A stretch of DNA of 64,000 nt from Liriodendron chinense (taxonomy: Eukaryota > Streptophyta > Magnoliopsida > Magnoliales > Magnoliaceae). Positions within the stretch are counted from its first letter, which is position 1, and each line of letters starts with the position of its first letter. Below are positions 58,051 to 64,000 of this stretch, in pieces. The DNA is taken from contig ML058406.1 in the NCBI GenBank assembly GCA_003013855.2, positions 620,001 through 684,000 on the forward strand. Reading direction: 5' to 3'. Position numbers and translations under genes: made by a program. The notes under the pieces were generated by a model. The model was not told where the DNA came from. It ran no database searches and saw nothing but the letters and a program-made list of their open reading frames with translations.

Positions 58051-59614
58051 ATCACTCCCCAAGTGTAGGGTTGCGATGTAGTAATAATTCGAAAAGACCG
58101 AGTATCGTTCCCACAGAGATTTATGAATGGGTATTCTCGAAATTTAACTAAAACAACTAATAATTAAGATTTTATTAAGAACTAAAGCTGGAAAATAATG
58201 ATTTGGGTTTAAATAGTGAATGTGTAAGGTAATATCAATCTAAAAAGGCACTAGAGCGCCAAGGATCCACTTTTGATAAGTTTCAATGCATCAACACAAC
58301 TAGATCTCACATAACTCAATCAGAATCGAATTCATATCTTTATCCGATCGGAATATAGAGCGTTTCAATCAACAATTACCTAAAACAGTTGCTCATTCAT
58401 TGATTCGATTCCCACAACAATGCTCAGGCCTTGGGCACACTCAATTGTGTAGGCCAAGACTCTTTCTAATCTAGTTGAGATTCACAACCATAGCTTTCAT
58501 CAAATCCTGTCACTAGACTTGATTACAACTAATGATTAGAACTCTAATTAAATCAAAATCAATCAACAAACAGCTATTTCATATTACTACAAAAGATATG
58601 AACTTTAGTTGAATGAGTTCCCACATGAAAATCAGGCCATTGTACACAAGGCAATCAAAGGGTCTACCATGCCCGAAGTCGATGATAGATCAATGCACTA
58701 CACAAGCATAAACAATGCTCAGAAGGTAAGCTACCAAGCTTAGAATCACTAAGAATCACATGAGCCCGGAGTCATCAAGAGATCAAAGTTAACCCAAACT
58801 AGTACTTGATTCAAACTCATATTGAACTAAAATTCTTCAATTAAAACATAAAAGGAAACCTAGGTTGCATCAATCCATAAAAAATGAATCAAAAGCTCCA
58901 CCTCTTAGCCCTAGCTAAGAGATTTTAGTTCATCTCTAACATCCTTGAACTAGAAGCCTCAAAAACATAAAAACTACTAAAACAGGAAGAAAACTAAGAA
59001 AGCTCGAAGTAGAATCCGTCTCCTAAGCAATCCCCACGTCCTAGCATGCCTTGGTATGAAGAGGAGAAGTCCCTTTTATAGATTGGCCGGAAGTTTCCAG
59101 ATTTAGCAAGGAATTACGCAATTGCGCAGAGAAAATCGGAGCTTTACGTACAATCTGTTACGCTGACGACCGGTCTGAGTTGTGGACGACCAGTCGCACG
59201 ACCGGTCTTAAAACTATAGAATCTGTCCAGAGAGTTTTTGTGTTTCTGGACTACTCTCGACCTGTCTGGCGACCGGTTAAGAGGAGAAAAACAGTAAAAA
59301 AATACACTGTAGACCTGTCTGTCGACCTGTCTGGCGACTGGTCTAGCGACCGGTCTACAGACAGGTCTAAGAACAAAATTTCAGTTTTTCTTCTTATCTC
59401 TTCTCTTTCTTTCTTACTTCTTTCTTCCACCTTTTGGCACTTGTTCTATTGATCTTCAATGCTTGTAATTAGCCTCTTTAAGTCTTCAATTGGTAAATCC
59501 TCTCTCTTATTCCTACAAACACAAATCTATGCATTAGATTGGTCTTTAAATCATGAAACCATGCATAATGAGTGATAAATTGGAGTTAGAATATGCATAA
59601 TTAAGAGCTCAACA
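58051..59614 (-). repeat. Solo LTR of E7 subfamily inside the PMD pseudogene
   Basis: On the minus strand it starts TGTTGAGCTC and ATTATGCATATTC, as in E7, and ends in TACACTTGGGGAGTGA near 58051, with the last bases diverged. It has a TATA box at 59073-59080, the leader hairpin at 58901-58922 and a diverged CGACCGGTC/GACCTGTC array at 59160-59372. There is no internal region, so the element was reduced to one LTR. I could not find a convincing 5-bp duplication. Confidence 0.8.
59160..59372 (-). repeat. Diverged GACCGGTC/GACCTGTC array in solo LTR
   Basis: About nine copies of CGACCGGTC, CGACCTGTC or CGACTGGTC. AGACCTGTCTGT (about 59311) and ACAGACAGGTCT (about 59357) form a perfect 12-base inverted pair around the last units. 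Confidence 0.75.
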
Positions 59615-60685
59615 ACGTTCCTGAGGACGGTCTTGGTTATCTTTGTGAGCAGCGTGAGGCCGTCGGAGTTCCTAGTACCAGCCATCTGACTTCCTTGAAC
59701 GTGCCGATCACTTGTAGGAAAGAAGATGGAGCGTTAGACGGATGGTATTGCTTCGGGGTCCCTATATAGAGGCGTCAGCAAGAGGTCGGATCTTTGCGTC
59801 TTCCGGCAGAGACTGCTCCTCCATCTGTTGAAGAGGATGACCTTACGGAAGGCATGGTAGGAGTTAGACCTTCTGATGATTTCGTTGACGATTTTCCACC
59901 GGGCCACGCGAGAGATTAGTTGAGAGTCAAGATAAAACTCACACCAAGAGTTTGCCCGTCAGCACTTGAGAAAAACTTAAGAAAGGCAGAAATGTTATAG
60001 ATCACTCCTCCAGAGATAGTGGCAGGTGCGACTGTTGCCAATAGTCGTGAAGAAGGTGAGCTTCGGTCTGGTGCTATAGAGGAGATTGTAGATGAAGAAG
60101 ATAGGGTTGTCAATAATCATGATGGAGGTGAGTCCGAGCCTACAGACGTTGAGGGGGACAATGCCGAAGGCGGTTGTGAAGACGGTGATGGTCAGGGAGT
60201 GGCACGCCTCGATGATTCGGGGTCGCAGCTTGAAGGTGAGCCTGTAGATTATTCTGGTGATGACTGGGGAGTGGATCGTGTCAATGATCACAGTAACGAT
60301 GATTCCCTCGTGAACTACTATGATAACGATGCCGGAGTAGGGGGTGTAGGTGATCTTGACGATGTTGCCATAGTTGCGCTCGAAGCACAACTCTACAACA
60401 ACGCCAGGGTCCGATCTTCTTCCGAGCCTTTAGTCTTCGTTTCTCAGGCTGTTGCATCACCGACTACGACGTTGTCGACGGATGTTCATCCTTGTTTCCC
60501 TATTCGTGCTGATAACGCTGAGGAATTCGTTCCTGGGCTTGAGATGCGTGAGGGGAACCTCGATCCTTCTTCGGTCCTTCCATTAGGCTGTTCATTGCGA
60601 GTAGACTGTCCTGTTGAGTTGGAGGTCGTGGATACGTCACGCTCTGTTGCGGTCGAAGTCGAACCCGACATTCCGCAAGCACAAG

Positions 60686-60783
60686 GTAAGAAATGCGATT
60701 GTGGTTCTGCTTTGTACTTTTCTTCTTCGATTCCTGCATAATCATACTAACCATATTTTGTTATTATTATCTTATTTCTACAG
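60686..60783 (+). other. Intron 2 of the PMD pseudogene
   Basis: GTAAGA donor, CTACAG acceptor, 98 bases. Splicing joins G to AT, making Asp, and keeps the frame. Confidence 0.8.
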
Positions 60784-60939
60784 ATCTTATTGAGTCAATA
60801 CCTGCATCTGCCACTTCTGTCGCGTTATCTCCGGTCGTGACTATTGAACTACCGGGCGAAGCGTTGGAAACAATTGTCGATTCTGGGACATGCATTGCGG
60901 GACCTTCGGAGCCTGCTGTTGATCTTCCTGCCATTCCTG

Positions 60940-61037
60940 GTATGACTCCTTTGCACTTTACATTAGATTATGACTTGTAGTTTCTGCTTTCATTTTTTTT
61001 AACGCACCATTTGTCTGTCTTGCATTCTTTCTTGCAG
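60940..61037 (+). other. Intron 3 of the PMD pseudogene
   Basis: GTATGA donor, CTTGCAG acceptor, 98 bases. Splicing joins G to CT, making Ala, and keeps the frame. Confidence 0.8.
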
Positions 61038-61784
61038 CTGCGGTCGATTCTGACGTCGCCGTTGCTATGATGCTGGACATTCCTGCATTTGAACATTTAG
61101 ATTGTTTTGGTCAGAGCGTGCTGAAGGGCCTGCTGTCTAGCCTTGCGAAGTCTTTGGCCGACCACAAGAATGGCATATGCTAGGCGCTGGCATGAAAGCG
61201 CTGGAAGCTTGTGTCGGAGTAGTTGGGTCTGATGCGCTCGTGGTTGTCAATCACATCTCTACGTTCGAAAGCTCCCTCGCAAACGTAGCGGCTGCTGAGC
61301 GCGTCGAGCCCGATCCTGCTATCGAGGAGAAGCAGAGAATTGTAGAGTCTTTGGGACCTGCAGTGGAACGCCACGCGCATTCTATGGCGAACGCACGAGA
61401 ATCCCTACAAAATATAAGATACAGTATGAAGGGTGCTTGTTGAGCCTCCAATTTATACATTTGTCAACCCATTACATCACATTATATGCATGGTTTTCAT
61501 GTTTAAAGGACTCATCTAATACATGTTTTTGTGATTGTAGGAATGAGAGGGAAACTTCACTAATTCATGATTAAAAGAGTCACTTTGGACACCTTGAGGA
61601 TCAAAGGAAGAAAGCCCATGAATGAAAGAAAGAAGTTATGGAAGATGGAGTTGAAAGACAAAGAAAAACACAGAAGAAATCATGTTAAAAGACCTAGCAG
61701 GGCCAGAAAAACCAAAGTACAGAGCTGCAGGGCCATGAAAGTTAAATGCAGAAAGTTGCAGTTTCTGAAGATTGATCCAGAGAC

Positions 61785-62175
61785 TGATCCGTCGATTGAT
61801 CGCTCAGCCTGAGCGATTGATCGACAGACTTGAGCGATTGATCGCTCACAGCAGAAATTTGACAGAATTGTTGCTGGAGAGAAGTGAAGAATTGCAATTG
61901 ATTGCCCAGCCTGAGCGATTGATCACCCAGCCCGACTGATTGATCGCCCATCCCATAGATCAATCGCCAGAATGCATATTTTTAAGAAATTTGAAGAAAA
62001 CTCTCTGGACACGTTTTGCACCCTCCGATTGATCGCTGGACACTGATCGATTGATCGCCAGAAGTGACCGATTGATCTCTCAGCCAGCCGATTAATCGCC
62101 AGATCCGAAAAAGGCAGTTTTTACAGTTATTTGAACTAGCGATTGATCGCCCGGTTTGAGCGATCAATCGACAAT
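61785..62175 (+). repeat. GATC-type inverted-repeat array, E8
   Basis: About 15 GATTGATCG-like words. The best dyad is TGAGCGAT, two bases, ATCGCTCA, near 61830-61855. The unit order matches E1 (reverse complement of 5692-6101) with scattered substitutions. Confidence 0.85.
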
Positions 62176-62225
62176 GCGCCCAGTTTAGAAATTTCCAAGT
62201 CTGGCTCCAATTTTCTCTGCGCAGT

Positions 62226-62286
62226 GCGTAAATTTTACGCAAATTCTCGAAGATTCTTCGTTTGTGGGGTATGAAAGATATAAAAG
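62226..62286 (+). promoter_or_regulatory. E8 core promoter: palindrome plus TATA box
   Basis: GCGTAA-ATT-TTACGC (62226-62240), 38 bases, then TATAAAAG (62279-62286). The spacing is the same as in E1 and E7. Confidence 0.75.
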
Positions 62287-63050
62287 GAGACCTCCACCTC
62301 ATTCCTAGGGCATCTAGCAACGTGGGGAGCAAAGAGATCAAGACCTAGGAGGCTTCCTAGCCTCCTACAACTAGTTTTCTTCTTCTTCTAGTTCTAGTTT
62401 CTAGTTTTTAATGTTTTCTTCTAGTTAACCTCTTAGCTAGAGCTAAGAGGTGAAGTTTGTAGTTTGTTTCAATGCTTTAATTCGTTCTTCAAGTACCCTT
62501 TACTTTAATTATGGATTGTCAAGTTCTAGTTTGAATAAAGTTTGGTTTTTTAGAAGTTTTGTGAGAGTTTGTGTGATCCGAACATGAGTTCCTTGCAATT
62601 CTCTAAGATTACCATGATTGGGTTGTTTGAATTCGAATTGTAGTAACCCTTGAGCATGCCATACTCCATAGGCATGGCTGTTACTCCGAAGGCTACAAGT
62701 TCAAGTTCTATGTGCTCCATTAGAATTAGAAATCTGATTTTCAGATTTAAGTGGGGCTGTTTATGCTTGAATGTTACATCTTCCAATTAGATGAGAGATA
62801 GGACTTTGATTATAATTGTGTTGTACTTGGATGAATGGATTGGCATTGGACTACTACAAGTGGATCCTTGATGCTCTAGTTCTTCTTATTTTCAGATTTT
62901 CCTATTTCATGTGAAAAACTATTCTCCTAAACTTCTTAGATTCTAGTTATTAGAGTACTTGGAATTGTTTACCTCTTTCCCTGTGGATCGACCTCGGTCT
63001 TACCGAGTTTTATTACTACATCGCAGCCTTACACTTGAGGCGAGCGAACA

Positions 63051-63314
63051 AGTTTTTGGCGCCACTACCGGGGAAAAGGTTGAACGGTTCCAATTGTTCT
63101 AGTACCTATAGAGTAGTTGTAGTTAGGTAGGATTTTCAGTTTTTATAGAAGTAGATTTTCTGATTTTTTTTAGATAACTAACACTTTTTTGTTTGATTTT
63201 GTAGGACATAGTTGCTGACATAGATCTCACTCTATTGAGTAACATCTCCCCATCTCCCTTCTTTTTGTTCTTTTTTCTAGATTAGGGTAGTTTTCAATTT
63301 CTTAAAATTTCATC
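63051..63314 (+). promoter_or_regulatory. E8 leader with degenerate tRNA-Asp primer site
   Basis: The primer site at 63057-63074 has three mismatches to the tRNA-Asp complement (TGGCGCCACTACCGGGGA). The leader resembles those of E1 and E6, including TTTTGTAGG near 63205. Confidence 0.8.
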
Positions 63315-64000
63315 ATGTATGATTGGACGAATGGTGCATATAAGCATCTTTTGGAGGATGAGATGTCGGATTGGGGGACCCAAACTCATTATGATCGGGA
63401 TCCCTCCAAGCATGAATATTTTTCTGAGATTTAAAGAACCTCCACTACCTCCCCATGTAAGACGATGCGTGATTACATTAATGAAAACAATATACATATT
63501 GAGGCACAACGTAAGACGATGGGGGAATACCGGAACGAAGCAAAATTGGATAATCATCCGGGAAAAACAATACGTGATTACCGGATTGAAAATAACATGA
63601 GTGTTCCACCGGTTATGGTAGGAGGTGTGCAACAACAAAAGGAACAGGTGAATAGTAGCCAACCGGTTAAGACAATGCGTGATTACTTGTATGGATATGC
63701 CTATCAACTATCATTAACTTTTCATCCTACAATGCGTACGGTCTTAATTGGGAAAACCACCATTCTCCTTATTCAAGGGAGGAACCAACCATGGTTATTA
63801 ATAATCACCCTAAAACGTCTTCCTCTTTTGATGATAAGTATACACAAATGCTTGAGGAAATATGGAATGAGTATGTGGATGAACAATTAAATCAAGCTTC
63901 CTCACCATCTTATGAAGACGTTGAGCCCGAAATTGGGGGCACGAATCAATCCCCTCTAATGAGAAGGATGGGGCTACCCAAGTCCCACCTTCTTCGAATT
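63315..64000 (+). pseudogene. E8 non-standard ORF with repeated TMRDY motif
   Basis: I do not recognise this protein. A frame from ATG 63315 (MYDWTNGAYKH) runs to TAA 63432. In the same phase it continues with four imperfect repeats beginning KTMRDY, KTMGEY, KTIRDY and KTMRDY (63459-63690). The motif recalls the RSLRDYLQ segment near the start of Gag in E1, E4 and E6. A frameshift near 63720 leads to another open stretch (FDDKYTQMLEEIWNEYVDE) that reaches the window edge. The usual gag core is not present in the first 690 bases. It may be a non-autonomous derivative or a different Gag N-terminus. Confidence 0.5.

Larger units (their letters stand above)
59615..61437 (+). pseudogene. PMD protein gene, 3' part (acidic and coiled-coil tail)
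   Basis: This continues the coding sequence right of the solo LTR (VPEDGLGYLCEQREAVG). The frame is open apart from three stops before 60019. A long acidic stretch (60019-60685) has EEGELRSGAIEEIVDEED and many Asp/Gly. Introns at 60686-60783 and 60940-61037, both 98 bases with GT-AG ends, split Asp and Ala codons and keep phase. The last exon from 61038 has one frameshift near 61170, then a helical tail (MLGAGMKALEAC to ESLQNIRYSMKGAC) that could form a coiled coil. It is cut by E8 at 61438. No catalytic motif is seen. Confidence 0.78.
61438..63050 (+). repeat. E8 5' LTR (1613 bp, GATC-array type)
   Basis: TGTTGAGCCTCC to GCGAACA. The GATC-type array is at 61785-62175, the palindrome GCGTAA-ATT-TTACGC at 62226-62240, TATA at 62279-62286, the leader hairpin at 62429-62450 and the terminal CTCGGT/ACCGAG hairpin near 62992-63006. 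It is homologous throughout to the E1 LTR. Confidence 0.93.
61438..64000 (+). mobile_element. E8: GATC-array LTR element, 5' end only
   Basis: 5' LTR, primer site, leader and the beginning of a non-standard coding region, cut by the window edge. The left flank is GTGCT (61433-61437). If it is a complete insertion, the same five bases should follow its 3' LTR outside the window. Confidence 0.85.

Overview
The window is gene-poor plant heterochromatin made almost entirely of nested LTR retrotransposons, plus one decayed intron-containing gene. The Ty3/gypsy polyproteins are of the plant Athila type: a DLGAS protease, an FMDD reverse transcriptase, a D,D(35)E integrase with a GPY/F tail, LTRs of about 1.4-1.6 kb bounded by TGTT and AACA, a primer site complementary to tRNA-Asp, and no env-like ORF. 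The intron-bearing relic encodes a plant mobile domain (PMD) protein. I infer an angiosperm, probably a eudicot, and cannot name the species.

I call the elements E1-E8. E1 (1-6404, minus) has a gag-protease but no RT or integrase. It sits in an LTR fragment, E2 (6405-6793), which abuts the rotted pol of E3 (6794-10743, plus). After an LTR scrap (10744-10885) and an unidentified stretch (10886-12443) comes E5 (12444-50986, minus), the old host of a nest. E4 (12476-21835, minus, 5-bp duplication CGATG) lies in the 3' LTR of E5. E6 (24627-44605, plus, TCAAG) lies in the pol of E5. E7 (28344-38713, plus, GACAC) lies in the protease of E6. From 50987 to 55760 there is repeat-rich DNA that looks like the long terminal region of another element. 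It leads into a PMD pseudogene (55761-61437) split by a solo LTR (58051-59614). E8 (61438-64000, plus) runs off the right edge.

The replication parts are complementary. LTRs carry the promoter (TATAAAAG) and the transcript ends. tRNA-Asp primes minus-strand synthesis, and the purine tract next to the 3' LTR primes the plus strand. Gag makes the particle, protease cuts the polyprotein, RT/RNase H copies the RNA and integrase inserts the DNA. E4, E6 and E7 have nearly identical LTR pairs and only one to three coding lesions each, so they are young. E3 and E5 are old.

The most unusual signals are these. (1) Arrays of short inverted repeats lie upstream of the TATA box, and their arms co-vary. 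Otherwise homologous LTRs carry either GACCGGTC-type or GCGAT/ATCGC-type arrays, and a third GGCGCATGTG type lies at 52.8-55.1 kb. (2) E4 contains almost the whole primer tRNA-Asp, including CCA, fused into its gag leader. (3) A leader hairpin and a promoter palindrome are maintained by compensatory changes. (4) Two tandem arrays that look unrelated share a period of about 173 bp. (5) E1 and E8 pair one LTR type with non-standard coding regions.
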